A stretch of DNA of 64,000 nt from CAZNOG01 sp964574635 (GCA_964574635.1 CAZNOG010000008.1:88831-152830), one strand, 5' to 3'. Shown: positions 45,401-54,221, counted from the first letter of the stretch. Program-made: numbers and translations. The notes: generated by a model from the sequence alone, not told the origin.

Positions 45401-45637
45401 CTCACCCGTACGCTCAACACGGCGATGACCACCTTGGTCGTTTTGATCGCCATCTTCATTTTCGGTGGGGAATCCATCCGAGGATTCGTATTCGCACTGA
45501 CTCTTGGAGTGATCGTGGGTACGTACTCGTCCATCTTCGTTGCGGCACCCATAGTGGTGGACCTCACGGATAAAACCGGGGTTTCGCTCGAGGAAGGTGA
45601 AGAGGAAAAAGAGAAGAAAGCGGTTCCCGTCGCTTGA
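42458..45637 (+). CDS. secDF: Fused protein translocase subunit SecDF
   Basis: 1059 residues, a SecD-SecF fusion as is usual in Bacteroidota. It uses the proton-motive force to pull proteins through SecYEG on the periplasmic side. The SecD part has one N-terminal helix, the P1 domain (LGLDLAGGMSVTLEVSLPD) and a five-helix bundle (VLTMGMAVDANVLIYERVRE, with the conserved Asp). The SecF part starts near residue 735 (NIGYIVSGILVAVCVISMAT, FNLGVDFSGGRTYTV) and has VIGYSVNDTVIIFDRIREYI. Residues about 277-358 form a very acidic Asp/Glu/Ser/Thr-rich insertion in P1 that looks disordered. The C-terminal tail is charged. T9SS cargo first cross the inner membrane by Sec, so this gene serves the surface proteins of the window. 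Confidence 0.95.
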   Translation: MQNKGAIWFFTILLALACLYQISFSFVTASFERKATDAAQLRVDSVQAVRGEELSQLDRSLLLEEYKTEYLTAHADEEIYPIFGYTYTESKSKQLNLGLDLAGGMSVTLEVSLPDLVLNLSNNPNNQNLREAVSVARERQMETQRDFITLFGEVWEEKYPDTKLATVFHSRENRERFPREATNAQILTKLQDEAKEAINSTEKILRTRIDKFGVASPTIQKQQFTGRILVELPGVSDKERVRNQLRSTANLEFWNTFENPEILGLLDQANSLLSERYYPDEEESDGLIDTDTLSVSDDTDADILTPAEVDTAETEEDTASADELDLASAEESLFDDAGTQDTAEADLGETLTEDEQLRQIPLFSKLSPAIDQNGSAMRGPVVGFAQLTDTATINKMLAEPFVQDILPRDLRLLWSAKPDARSGNLMQLYAIKVDTRDGRPPLDGGVIVDASQQYDMTGRVEVEMVMNSEGARKWKEITSAASSQSPKRSVAIVLDDYVYSAPVVQSEIPTGRSSISMGQGTTAEQIEEALDLANLLKAGALPAPANIVDESIVGPTLGQQNINDGLTSFAVALVIVLVYMIFYYSKAGVVSNVALLANLFFLIGALASLQAALTLPGIAGLVLTMGMAVDANVLIYERVREELREGRSIKAALKEGYGKAYSAIIDANLTTMLTAIVLVIFGTGPIKGFATVLIIGILTSLFTAIFITRLIFERRLEKGKTLSFAMNWSKNILVNANYQFVKKRNIGYIVSGILVAVCVISMATREFNLGVDFSGGRTYTVRFDQTADLDQIRGELTDAFVDEETGRKLAPEVKTYGAANQVRITTKYMVESTAENADQQVEAALSSGLDNINVPYEIVESRRVDASISEDFQASSTLAVVFSLLIIFLYIVFRFKKWPYGVGAILSMAHDVILILGVYSLLHGLLPFSLEIDQAFIAAILTVIGYSVNDTVIIFDRIREYIQDHRKEPMGSVVNKAVNSTLTRTLNTAMTTLVVLIAIFIFGGESIRGFVFALTLGVIVGTYSSIFVAAPIVVDLTDKTGVSLEEGEEEKEKKAVPVA

Positions 45638-45671
45638 GTCGGATCCCGGGATTTTCGTGCTTCGGCATCGT

Positions 45672-45806
45672 TGAGTCCGGTCGCGTTAGGACGGACGCCG
45701 GCATCCTTCGTCCCTTATGGAACGTTGCGTCGTGAGAGCGATTGGAACCTCATCGTCAATCGGTCTTGAAGAGGCGGGGCGAAGATACAGGCGGTAGGCC
45801 GACCCG
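45672..45806 (-). repeat. Structured intergenic repeat, copy E (inverted)
   Basis: Read on the minus strand: left flank GGTCGGCCTACCGCCTGTAT (45804 downward), a short outer arm TTCGCCCC that nearly pairs with GGGACGAA, a core GAGGTTCCAATCGCTC (45751-45736), and right flank GGATGCCGGCGTCCGTCC with AACGCGACC (to 45679). The arms are partly degraded. It fills most of the secDF-tatA gap; nothing else is seen there except the tatA promoter. Confidence 0.75.
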
Positions 45807-45887
45807 AAGGGGAACGCCCAAAACATTGTGATTATTCGCAGTATGCACGGGGTGGTTTTTCTTTTCGGGGATGCGGGATGGAAGCAC

Positions 45888-45895
45888 TACCTTTG
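45888..45895 (+). promoter_or_regulatory. -7 promoter box (TACCTTTG) for tatA
   Basis: Perfect TAnnTTTG match. It lies inside the longest possible tatA reading frame, which decides in favour of the downstream TTG start at 45913. Confidence 0.65.
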
Positions 45896-45912
45896 CGGAA
45901 AGACTCGGTATT

Positions 45913-46173
45913 TTGTTCACTCTACTTTTCGGTATCAGCGGCGGTGAGATCTTCGTGATCCTGCTATTCGTGTTGGTGTTTTTCGGCGCCGATAAGATTC
46001 CGGGCGTGGCCAGAACCATGGGGAGGGCGATACGACAGATCAAGGACGCCACCGGCGACATTCAACGCGAAATTCACGATTCGGCCACACAAGTCCGCGA
46101 CCAGGTTCAAGACACCATCGAGCAAAAAAGGGGAGGGCGGAACTCCGCCTCCGGCGATAAAAGCGGGGAGTGA
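45913..46173 (+). CDS. tatA: Twin-arginine translocase subunit TatA/TatB-like
   Basis: About 86 residues from a TTG start. The layout is classic: a single N-terminal membrane helix (GEIFVILLFVLVFFGADKIP), the hinge FGADKIPGVAR, an amphipathic helix (MGRAIRQIKDATGDIQREIH) and a charged tail. TatA oligomers form the pore that exports folded proteins with twin-Arg signals. An ATG at 45871 is in frame, but a TACCTTTG promoter box (45888-45895) lies within that extension, so transcription would start after it. tatC is not in the window. Distinguishing TatA from TatB by sequence alone is uncertain. Confidence 0.85.
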   Translation: MFTLLFGISGGEIFVILLFVLVFFGADKIPGVARTMGRAIRQIKDATGDIQREIHDSATQVRDQVQDTIEQKRGGRNSASGDKSGE

Positions 46174-46300
46174 TCCTTCCTGCCCCCAACCGTTGCACGA
46201 CAATTCCACAAGTGCACCGGCTCGCCGAGCCACGTCGAAAAAAAATGTGCGGATGTTGAAAAAAAACTTTCACCTTCCACTGATGGGGGAGCGTGAAAAT

Positions 46301-46308
46301 TATTTTTG
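46301..46308 (+). promoter_or_regulatory. -7 promoter box (TATTTTTG) for glutamine synthetase
   Basis: Perfect TAnnTTTG match, 41 bases before the ATG at 46350. An in-frame GTG at 46293 lies upstream of the box and is therefore unlikely to be used. Confidence 0.65.
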
Positions 46309-46349
46309 CGTCGACAAAATCCTTACAGAACCTCACACCGCACTTATCG

Positions 46350-48539
46350 ATGGCATTTCTCAGATTCAAAGCATTGGAAGACGTAATGGGCCGCAAACCC
46401 GTGGAACCTAACGTGCCGGAAGGCAAAGTTTCGGAGTACTTCGGGCGCCGCGTTTTCGACTCTCACAAAATGCGGGAATACCTCCCCGAGAGCACCATGC
46501 GAATTGTGGAAAATGCCATGCAGACCGGCGAGCGCATACCGCGGGAGATTGCGGATCAGGTGGCCCTCTCGATGAAGGAATGGTCCATCGGCTTGGGCGC
46601 CACTCACTACACGCACTGGTTTCAACCGCTTACGGGCTCCACCGCCGAGAAGCACGACTCTTATTTTACCCCTTTGGAAAACGGTCGGGCCATCGAGCGT
46701 TTTTCGGGTGCCAATTTCGTGCAGCAAGAACCTGACGCGTCTTCCTTTCCCAGCGGGGGGATACGCAATACCTTCGAGGCGCGGGGCTACACCGCCTGGG
46801 ACCCTTCTTCACCGGCATTCGTCATCGGGAAGACGCTGTGCATTCCCACGATCTTCATGGCGTATACGGGCGAATCGTTGGATCATAAAATGCCCCTGCT
46901 CAAAGCCCTGAATGCCGTGGATCAAGCGGCGACCAAGGTCTGCAAACTCTTTGACCGAAATACAAAGCGGGTGAGCGCCACCTTGGGGTGGGAACAGGAG
47001 TACTTCCTGATCGACAGTTCCCTGTACAACGCCCGCCCCGATATCCAGTTCGCCAATCGCGCGTTGTTCGGCCACAATCCCGCCAAAGGACAACAGCTCG
47101 ACGATCACTATTTCGGATCCATTCCCGACCGCGTAAAGGCGTTCATGCACGATACGGAAGCCGAGGCCATTCAACTGGGGATCCCCATCACCACGCGGCA
47201 CAATGAAGTGGCACCCAATCAATTCGAGGCGGCTGCCATGTACGAGGAAATCAATTTGGCCAACGACCACAACCTGCTGTTCATGGATTTGTTGGAGAAA
47301 ATCGCACCCCGCCACAATTTCCGCCTCCTCCTCCACGAAAAACCCTTCGCCGGTTTGAACGGCAGCGGAAAACACAACAATTGGTCGCTGATCACAAACG
47401 ACGGCGTCAACCTCTTGGCACCGGGAAACAACCCGAAAGCCAACCTGCGCTTCCTTACGTTTTTCGTCAATACCATCCGTGCCTTCGCGGAGTATTCCGA
47501 CGTGCTGCGCGCCCACATCGCATCGGCCGGCAATGACCACCGCCTCGGCGCCAACGAAGCCCCGCCGGCCATCATGTCGGTGTTCATCGGCAGCCAGTTG
47601 ACCAAGATTCTCGACGACTTGGAGCAGAGCATCAAAAGGGGAAAATTGAACCCTTCGGTCAAAACACAATTGACGCTCAACATCGGCAAGATCCCCGAGA
47701 TTTTACTCGACAACACGGACCGGAACCGAACCTCTCCCTTCGCGTTCACGGGAAACAAATTCGAATTTCGCGCCGTGGGATCCACCGCCAACTGCGCGGT
47801 GCCGATGATCGCCCTCAACACCATGGTGGCGGCTCAGTTGGAGGATTTCTACGCGAGTGTGACCAAGCGCATCGACGCGGGCGATAAGAAAGACGAGGCC
47901 ATCCTGAAGGAATTGCAGAAGCTCATCACCGAATCGAATCACATCCGTTTCGAGGGGAACAACTACGGACGGGAGTGGCTGGCGGAAGCGAAAAAACGGG
48001 GTCTCAACAACGTGAAAGACACGCCGAGGGCCATGCTGCTTCTGAAGAACAAGAAGGTGGTGGACATGTTCGAAAGACTGAACGTTTACACCGAGCGCGA
48101 ACTCGAGGCCCGCATCGACATCGAATTGGAAAAGTACCACAAGCAAATCCAGATCGAATCGAGAACCTGCGAAGAGTTGGCCCTCAACCACGTCATCCCT
48201 GCTGCGCTGGAATACCAAACCACGCTGGTGACCAACATCCGGGGCATGCACGAAATCATGTCCAAACAGGCGGCCAACAAATTGACCAAAACCCAGATGT
48301 CGCTGGTGGAAGAGATTTCCGACCGGGTGGAAATCATCAAAACCAACGTCGACCTGATGGTCGAAGAGAGAAAGAAGGCGAATTTGCTGAAGTCGCCGGA
48401 AAAGGCGGCCATCGCCTACTGCGACAACGTGAAACCGTATTTGGACATCATCCGCTACCACACCGACAAGCTCGAATTCATCGTCGACGACGAAATATGG
48501 CCCATGCCCAAATTGCGTGAGGTCTTGTTTACTCGTTGA
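46350..48539 (+). CDS. glnN: Glutamine synthetase, type III (GSIII)
   Basis: 729 residues, the length of GSIII, which forms double-ringed dodecamers and is the typical Bacteroidota enzyme. It makes glutamine from glutamate, ammonia and ATP. The N-terminal GSIII domain has FGRRVFDSHKMREYLPEST. Catalytic motifs are THWFQPLTGSTAEKHDSYF, GWEQEYFLIDSSLYNARPDI, HNEVAPNQFEAAAMYEEIN, HEKPFAGLNGSGKHNNWSL and FAFTGNKFEFRAVGSTANCA. The C-terminal ~200 residues are helical and specific to the type III class. The gene appears monocistronic with its own promoter. Confidence 0.95.
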   Translation: MAFLRFKALEDVMGRKPVEPNVPEGKVSEYFGRRVFDSHKMREYLPESTMRIVENAMQTGERIPREIADQVALSMKEWSIGLGATHYTHWFQPLTGSTAEKHDSYFTPLENGRAIERFSGANFVQQEPDASSFPSGGIRNTFEARGYTAWDPSSPAFVIGKTLCIPTIFMAYTGESLDHKMPLLKALNAVDQAATKVCKLFDRNTKRVSATLGWEQEYFLIDSSLYNARPDIQFANRALFGHNPAKGQQLDDHYFGSIPDRVKAFMHDTEAEAIQLGIPITTRHNEVAPNQFEAAAMYEEINLANDHNLLFMDLLEKIAPRHNFRLLLHEKPFAGLNGSGKHNNWSLITNDGVNLLAPGNNPKANLRFLTFFVNTIRAFAEYSDVLRAHIASAGNDHRLGANEAPPAIMSVFIGSQLTKILDDLEQSIKRGKLNPSVKTQLTLNIGKIPEILLDNTDRNRTSPFAFTGNKFEFRAVGSTANCAVPMIALNTMVAAQLEDFYASVTKRIDAGDKKDEAILKELQKLITESNHIRFEGNNYGREWLAEAKKRGLNNVKDTPRAMLLLKNKKVVDMFERLNVYTERELEARIDIELEKYHKQIQIESRTCEELALNHVIPAALEYQTTLVTNIRGMHEIMSKQAANKLTKTQMSLVEEISDRVEIIKTNVDLMVEERKKANLLKSPEKAAIAYCDNVKPYLDIIRYHTDKLEFIVDDEIWPMPKLREVLFTR

Positions 48540-48743
48540 ATTGTAAGGCGTAACGGTATTTGGTCGATAGGGTCTGCTGCGGCGGCGAAGGCGATTGGGA
48601 ACCCCGCGACCTAATTTTTTACTTTTATTCCGGCCAACGAGCTACAAGGGCGTGGGCTCGATCACGAGAAGATTGTCAAACTTTCGGTTTGGTCGAATCA
48701 TATAAAAATACTTACTTTCGGCATGTTTTACCTCAACGTCACC

Positions 48744-50747
48744 ATGCATCTCCGAGAAATGACTCTAAGACCACTACTGATTATTTGTCTTTTATTCACT
48801 TCGTCCATCGCTTTCGGGCAAGTGGAAGTGATGATAAAACAAGCGGACAACGCCTTCGATAACGAAGCGTATTTCGAGGCCATCGACTTGTACAAAAAGG
48901 CCTATTCCAAGGAAAACAATGCCGACGAAAAAGCGAGAATGCTCTTTCGGATCGCCGAATCCTACAGGATGATCCTCGACTACGAACAAGAGCTCATATG
49001 GTACGACAAGGCACTTCGGGCACAGTACGACGAACCTAAAATTTACCTGTACATGGCCAGGGCGTACCACCACCTCGGAAACTTCGACCAAGCCATACAG
49101 AATTATAAAATTTACAACGAGCGCACCTCAGACCCTGCCGGGACCGCCGGTTTGGAAGCCGCTGAACGCGCCAAGGAATTCCGTGACAACCCGTCAAGAT
49201 ACATCGTGCAAAATGAAATCCTGCTCAACTCTCCCGAGTACGACTTCGCACCTGCATGGGCATCGGAAGACTACTCGACCATCTACTACAGTTCTTCACG
49301 ACAAGGCGCCCAAGGATTGGAAATCGACAAGCGCACAGGAGAATCGTATCAGGATATTTTCTTCGCAACCCGCGACCAAAAAGGAAAGTGGAGCGAACCG
49401 GAAAGGTTGACTTACCGCGTGAATACCATTCACAACGAAGCGACGCCCTTCCTGACCAAAAACTTCGACATGATGTTTTTCACCCGCTGCGAAAGCACGG
49501 ACAATGAAAACAAAGGATGCGATATCTACGTGTCCAGAAGAGTCGATAATTCCTGGTCTACGGCTCAATTGCTCAAACTTAAGCCCGACAATAGCCCCGA
49601 CAATACCACCGTTGGGCACCCCGCGTTGACCGAGGACGAATCGCACATCATTTTCTCCAGTGACATGCCCGGCGGAGAGGGCGGAAAAGACCTTTGGATC
49701 GCGCCCTTCGACAAAGCATCACTGACGGCGGGCACACCGGTCAACCTCAAAGCGGTGAATACCATTCGAGACGAAATGTTCCCCTTCGTGCGGAGCAACG
49801 GTGAACTTTATTTCTCTTCCGCCGGCCACCCCGGAATGGGCGGACTGGATATTTTCCGCGCCGAAAAAACCGGCGACAACACCTGGGGCAACGTCCAAAA
49901 CATGGGTGCACCCATCAACTCCATCGGCCACGACTTCGGCATTATTTGGGAAGCGGACGCCGAACGCGGATTCCTCAGCTCCGACCGCTCGGGCGGAAAA
50001 GGCAAGGATGACATTTACTCCTTCAACATGCCGCCTCGACTCTTTGCGCTGCAAGGGGTGGTTTACGACAAAGACACCCAACTGCCGGTGCCCGAAGCGA
50101 CCATCAAAGTGGTAGGCAGCGACGGCTCTTCCTTCGAAGCCACGACCGACGGCGGAGGGGCATTCTCCTTCGAAACCAAAGGCGAAGAAAGGTACATCAA
50201 CGCCGAAACCAACTACTCCATCGAAGTGTCCAAGCCCGACTACCTCGTGGCCAAAGAGCAGATCAGCACCGTGGGCCTCACCGAGTCGACGACCTTCCTG
50301 AAAGAGTTCTTCATCACTTTCACCGCGCCGGACAAAGCCATCGAGTTCCCCGAGGTGCGCTACGCGTACAACAAGGCCGACCTGCTTGTCAACGACGAGG
50401 TGAATTCACTCGACTCCCTCGACTTCCTTTACAACGTGCTTATCGACAACCCGACCATCATCATCGAGTTGCAAGCGCACACCGACTCCAGAGGTAGCGA
50501 TTCCTACAACCGCGACCTCAGCCAGAGAAGGGCCGAGAGTTGCGTGGCGTACCTACAATCCAAGGGCATTCCCGCCGAAAGGATGGTGGCCCGCGGTTAC
50601 GGTGAATCGCGCCTGCGCATCACCGACGCGCAAATCGCCCGCATGAGTACGGAAGAGGAGAAGGAGGCCGCGCACCAGAAAAACAGACGTACGGAGTTCA
50701 CCGTATTGAGCTTCGACTACGTTCCCAAAGACCCCGTCGACAACTAG
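48744..50747 (+). CDS. PorE-like outer-membrane protein: TPR, PD40 propeller, CRD, OmpA
   Basis: About 667 residues. Signal peptide (LLIICLLFTSSIAFGQ, no lipobox). Domains in order: TPR (about 28-145, NEAYFEAIDLYKKAYSKEN), a PD40/WD40-like beta-propeller (about 165-430; e.g. HIIFSSDMPGGEGGKDLWIA, LYFSSAGHPGMGGLDIF and GFLSSDRSGGKGKDDIYSF), a carboxypeptidase-regulatory-like domain (about 435-530, GVVYDKDTQLPVPEATIKV), and a C-terminal OmpA peptidoglycan-binding domain (about 545-655, ELQAHTDSRGSDSYNRDLSQ). This exact order is that of PorE, which links the T9SS to peptidoglycan in Porphyromonas gingivalis. porP/sprF is not adjacent. An imperfect TACTTTCG box ends at 48720. Alternative starts are 48723 and 48759. 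Confidence 0.85.
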   Translation: MHLREMTLRPLLIICLLFTSSIAFGQVEVMIKQADNAFDNEAYFEAIDLYKKAYSKENNADEKARMLFRIAESYRMILDYEQELIWYDKALRAQYDEPKIYLYMARAYHHLGNFDQAIQNYKIYNERTSDPAGTAGLEAAERAKEFRDNPSRYIVQNEILLNSPEYDFAPAWASEDYSTIYYSSSRQGAQGLEIDKRTGESYQDIFFATRDQKGKWSEPERLTYRVNTIHNEATPFLTKNFDMMFFTRCESTDNENKGCDIYVSRRVDNSWSTAQLLKLKPDNSPDNTTVGHPALTEDESHIIFSSDMPGGEGGKDLWIAPFDKASLTAGTPVNLKAVNTIRDEMFPFVRSNGELYFSSAGHPGMGGLDIFRAEKTGDNTWGNVQNMGAPINSIGHDFGIIWEADAERGFLSSDRSGGKGKDDIYSFNMPPRLFALQGVVYDKDTQLPVPEATIKVVGSDGSSFEATTDGGGAFSFETKGEERYINAETNYSIEVSKPDYLVAKEQISTVGLTESTTFLKEFFITFTAPDKAIEFPEVRYAYNKADLLVNDEVNSLDSLDFLYNVLIDNPTIIIELQAHTDSRGSDSYNRDLSQRRAESCVAYLQSKGIPAERMVARGYGESRLRITDAQIARMSTEEEKEAAHQKNRRTEFTVLSFDYVPKDPVDN

Positions 50748-50782
50748 GATCCGGCTCCGGTAGGTTCACCGTACGGAGGTGA

Positions 50783-50794
50783 GGGTTTTTGTGG
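50783..50794 (-). repeat. Short intergenic repeat, partial copy
   Basis: The minus strand reads CCACAAAAACCC, a 12-base part of the recurring 18-mer, 36 bases after the PorE-like gene stop. The surrounding gap (50748-51025) shows no other feature. Confidence 0.35.
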
Positions 50795-51025
50795 ACGTGT
50801 CTCAAATTTGACATTCCCGATTCGAACCCCATGGTTCCCCGAGTCGGGATGTCGTACCGCATAAGCCGTCCACAAGGCCTCTGCGAACGGTGGTGACTGC
50901 ACCGAGCGTCACCTTTCGGGACCGGAGCGGGTCGAATCGCCGAACCATCCTACCGCGGATATGATTAATTTCGTACCCTTATTCAAGGTCGCCACCTTTT
51001 TGGTGCGGTCTGTGAAATGGTATTC

Positions 51026-52207
51026 ATGACGGAAGAACAACGATATGCAGCCCGTGGAGTGAGCGCGGGCAAAGAAGACGTACACAAAGCCATCGCGGCG
51101 CTTGACAAGGGACTTTTTCCAAAAGCCTTTTGCAAAGTCATACCCGATTTTCTGACCGGCAGCGACGAACACTGCTTGGTAATGCACGCCGATGGAGCAG
51201 GAACGAAGTCCTCCTTGGCGTACGCCTACTGGAAAGAAACGGGCGACACCACTGTTTGGAAGGGCATCGCGCAAGACGCTTTGGTGATGAATCTCGACGA
51301 CCTGCTCTGCGTGGGCGCCACCGAAAACATCGTCCTGAGCTCCACCATCGGCCGCAACAAACAGCTGGTGCCCGGCGAGGTCATCTCGCACTTGATTCGA
51401 GGCACCGCGGAGCTGATCGAGGAGATGGCGACCTACGGCATCCGCATGGAATCTTCGGGTGGCGAAACCGCCGATCTCGGCGATTTGGTCCGCACCATCG
51501 TGGTCGACAGCACCGTCGTTGCACGCATGCGCCGCGACGAAGTCATCGACAACGCGAACATACGCCCGGGTGACGTAATCGTCGGTTTGGCCTCATCCGG
51601 ACAAACGACTTACGAGTCGGAATACAACGCCGGAATGGGGAGCAACGGCCTTACCTCCGCGAGGCACGACGTGTTTTCCAAAGCCGTAGGCGAAAAATAC
51701 CCCGAAACTTTCGACCCGGGCATGCCTTTGGAATTGGCGTATTCCGGACCCTTCGGACTGACCGACACCCACCCGGATTTGCCGGTGGACATGGGCAAAG
51801 CCGTGCTCTCGCCCACACGCACATACGCACCCGTCATCCGGCAAGTGCTCGGGAAGTATCGAAACAAAATCCACGGCATGATCCATTGCAGCGGTGGCGC
51901 ACAAACCAAAGTGCTCCACTTCGTCGATGGCGTGCACGTCGTAAAAGACAACTTGCTGCCTATTCCGCCCCTGTTCAATATCATCCGCGAAACTTCCGGC
52001 ACCTCCCTGAAGGAGATGTTCAAAGTATTCAACATGGGCCATCGGTTCGAAATCTATACCGATCCCGACACGGCCCAAACCATTCTGACCATCGCCGAAG
52101 GTTTTGAGCTCCAGGCGCAAATCGTCGGTAGGGTGGAGGAGTATGAGGGCAAGAAACTGACCATCGCCGGAGAGTTCGGCGCATTGGAATACGGAGATAC
52201 ACAATGA
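51026..52207 (+). CDS. purM: Phosphoribosylformylglycinamidine cyclo-ligase (AIR synthetase)
   Basis: About 393 residues. PurM closes the imidazole ring of AIR in purine synthesis, using ATP. The Bacteroidota form is longer than the E. coli enzyme. Family features are MHADGAGTKSSLAYAY, QDALVMNLDDLLCVGATENI (metal/ATP-binding Asp cluster), MESSGGETADLGDLVRTIV and HGMIHCSGGAQTKVLHFVDG. An in-frame ATG three codons earlier (51017) is an alternative start. Its stop overlaps the prfA start by four bases (ATGA), starting the operon purM-prfA-pyrF, a conserved order in the phylum. Confidence 0.9.
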   Translation: MTEEQRYAARGVSAGKEDVHKAIAALDKGLFPKAFCKVIPDFLTGSDEHCLVMHADGAGTKSSLAYAYWKETGDTTVWKGIAQDALVMNLDDLLCVGATENIVLSSTIGRNKQLVPGEVISHLIRGTAELIEEMATYGIRMESSGGETADLGDLVRTIVVDSTVVARMRRDEVIDNANIRPGDVIVGLASSGQTTYESEYNAGMGSNGLTSARHDVFSKAVGEKYPETFDPGMPLELAYSGPFGLTDTHPDLPVDMGKAVLSPTRTYAPVIRQVLGKYRNKIHGMIHCSGGAQTKVLHFVDGVHVVKDNLLPIPPLFNIIRETSGTSLKEMFKVFNMGHRFEIYTDPDTAQTILTIAEGFELQAQIVGRVEEYEGKKLTIAGEFGALEYGDTQ

Positions 52208-53292
52208 GGGAATCCCAAATACTGGAGAAACTCGCGGCCATGGAAACTCACTTTCGTGAAATCTCGAAATCCATGGCCGACCCCGATGTCATCGCCGACA
52301 CGGGCAAGTACATCAAACTCTCAAAAGAGTACAAGGAACTCGAACCGCTCGTTAAGACGTATCGAGAGTACCTCACCTTGTTGGAAAACATCGAAAACGC
52401 CCGGAACATACTGCGCGAAGAATCGGATGCGGAATTCAAACAGATGGCCAAAGAGGAGCTGGAAGCCTATACCGCGGAAAAAGACGACTTGGAACTGCGG
52501 ATAAAAACCATGTTGATTCCCAAGGATCCCGAAGACTCCAAGAACGCCATCGTCGAAATACGCGCCGGAACGGGTGGGGACGAGGCGTCACTGTTCGCCG
52601 GCGACCTCTTCCGCATGTATGCCAAGTACATCGAGAGCAAGGGTTGGAAATTGGAATTGGTCGACACCCATTACGGCAGCGTGGGAGGTTACAAGGAAAT
52701 TATCTTCAACGTAGAAGGCGAAGGCGCCTACGGCATGTTGAAGTACGAAGCCGGCGTGCACCGCGTGCAGCGCATTCCGCAAACCGAAACCCAAGGACGG
52801 GTGCATACCAGCGCGGCCACGGTTATCGTCTTGCCGGAAGCCGAAGAATTCGACGTGGAAATAAAGGAATCCGACTTGAGGGTGGACAGTTACTGTTCTT
52901 CCGGCCCCGGTGGACAGTCGGTCAATACCACGTATTCGGCCATCCGACTCACCCACATACCCACCGGTGTGGTGGCCCAATGTCAAGACCAAAAGTCCAA
53001 GTTGCGGAACTACGAAAAAGCCCTCGCCGTTTTGCGCACACGCATCTACGAGATGGAGTTGCAGAAAAAGCTCGCGGCCGATGCCGACAAGCGCAAATCC
53101 ATGGTCGCCACCGGCGACCGTTCGGCAAAGATCAGAACCTACAATTTTCCCCAAGGCCGCGTCACGGACCACCGCATCAACCTCACCATGCACAACTTGT
53201 CCGACGTTTTGAACGGCGATCTGCACGAACTGCTCGACGCCTTGCGCACCGCCGATCACGCCGATAAACTGAAAGAAAGCGTCGAAAGCTGA
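52204..53292 (+). CDS. prfA: Peptide chain release factor 1
   Basis: 362 residues, the normal RF1 length. RF1 recognises UAA and UAG in the ribosomal A site and triggers peptide release. The universal catalytic motif is visible in SSGPGGQSVNTTYSAIRLTH. The preceding part has EIRAGTGGDEASLFAGDLFR and GVHRVQRIPQTETQGRVHTS; the end has NFPQGRVTDHRINLTMHNL. RF1 rather than RF2 is indicated by the absence of a programmed frameshift and by overall length. It overlaps purM by four bases and precedes pyrF by three. Confidence 0.95.
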   Translation: MRESQILEKLAAMETHFREISKSMADPDVIADTGKYIKLSKEYKELEPLVKTYREYLTLLENIENARNILREESDAEFKQMAKEELEAYTAEKDDLELRIKTMLIPKDPEDSKNAIVEIRAGTGGDEASLFAGDLFRMYAKYIESKGWKLELVDTHYGSVGGYKEIIFNVEGEGAYGMLKYEAGVHRVQRIPQTETQGRVHTSAATVIVLPEAEEFDVEIKESDLRVDSYCSSGPGGQSVNTTYSAIRLTHIPTGVVAQCQDQKSKLRNYEKALAVLRTRIYEMELQKKLAADADKRKSMVATGDRSAKIRTYNFPQGRVTDHRINLTMHNLSDVLNGDLHELLDALRTADHADKLKESVES

Positions 53293-53295
53293 GCC

Positions 53296-54117
53296 ATGAA
53301 CAGAACTCAACTCATCGCGGCGATCGAAGAGAAAAAGAACTTTCTCTGCGTGGGACTCGATCCGGATTTCGATCGCATGCCCAAGCACCTTTTCGCCGAA
53401 GAAGACCCCATCTTCGCTTTCAACAAGGCCATCATCGACGCCACGCACGATTACTGCGTCGCGTACAAACCGAACGTCGCGTTCTATGAATGCCACGGTG
53501 CAAAGGGGTGGGAGAGTTTGCACAAAACCGTGGAGTACATCGGCGACCGACACTTCATCATCGCCGACGCCAAGCGCGGGGACATCGGAAACACCTCCGG
53601 CAAATACGCCGAAACCTTCTTCACCTCCATGAATGCCGATGCGGTGACCGTCGCGCCGTACATGGGTGAGGATTCCGTTCGGCCATTTCTCGACCACGCC
53701 GGCAAATGGACCGTGGTGTTGGCGCTGACCTCCAACGCCGGAGCCGAAGATTTTCAAAGGCTGAAGTTGGACTCGGGAGAAGAACTCTACCGAACGGTCA
53801 TCCGCCGCGCAACCACGTGGGGGCACGATGGAAACATCATGTTCGTGGCGGGCGCCACCCGACCTGAAATGCTCGCGGATATCCGCACACTGATTCCCGA
53901 CCACTTCATCCTCGTTCCGGGAGTGGGCGCCCAGGGTGGCAGCCTGAGCGAGGTGTGCCGATACGGCTTGAACGATTCCGTAGGCCTTTTGGTCAACGTG
54001 GGCAGAACGATTTTATACGCCGATTCCGGACCCGATTTCGCCGCCGCCGCAGCGCAAGTCGCGCGGGAATTTTCACTGGAAATGGCGGGCATCCTCTCCC
54101 GACGCCCCAAGGCCTGA
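53296..54117 (+). CDS. pyrF: Orotidine 5'-phosphate decarboxylase
   Basis: 273 residues, the long (type 2) PyrF. It decarboxylates OMP to UMP, the last step of pyrimidine synthesis. The active-site segment is HFIIADAKRGDIGNTSGKYA (catalytic Lys and Asp). The N-terminal FLCVGLDPDFDRMP and the C-terminal FILVPGVGAQGGSLSEVCRY (phosphate loop) are typical. It is the third gene of the purM-prfA-pyrF operon. Confidence 0.95.
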   Translation: MNRTQLIAAIEEKKNFLCVGLDPDFDRMPKHLFAEEDPIFAFNKAIIDATHDYCVAYKPNVAFYECHGAKGWESLHKTVEYIGDRHFIIADAKRGDIGNTSGKYAETFFTSMNADAVTVAPYMGEDSVRPFLDHAGKWTVVLALTSNAGAEDFQRLKLDSGEELYRTVIRRATTWGHDGNIMFVAGATRPEMLADIRTLIPDHFILVPGVGAQGGSLSEVCRYGLNDSVGLLVNVGRTILYADSGPDFAAAAAQVAREFSLEMAGILSRRPKA

Positions 54118-54221
54118 TCGCCGGCCCTCCGCGGCCATTCCGCTCGGAAACGCGCGGTTTCCATCTTGGAAAAGCTTGGTCTTCAGCTCGAGAACTGTTA
54201 TTTTCATCCAAAATTACCGCG

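Noticed and set aside
48620..48655. tRNA-like segment on the minus strand (TGTAGCTCGTTGG)
   Set aside because: Only a D-arm-like stretch is present; no acceptor, anticodon or T-arm follows.
53955..54221. Upstream extension of the DUF2851 protein into pyrF
   Set aside because: It would overlap pyrF in another frame for over 150 bases and has no family similarity; the ATG at 54222 starts the known domain.
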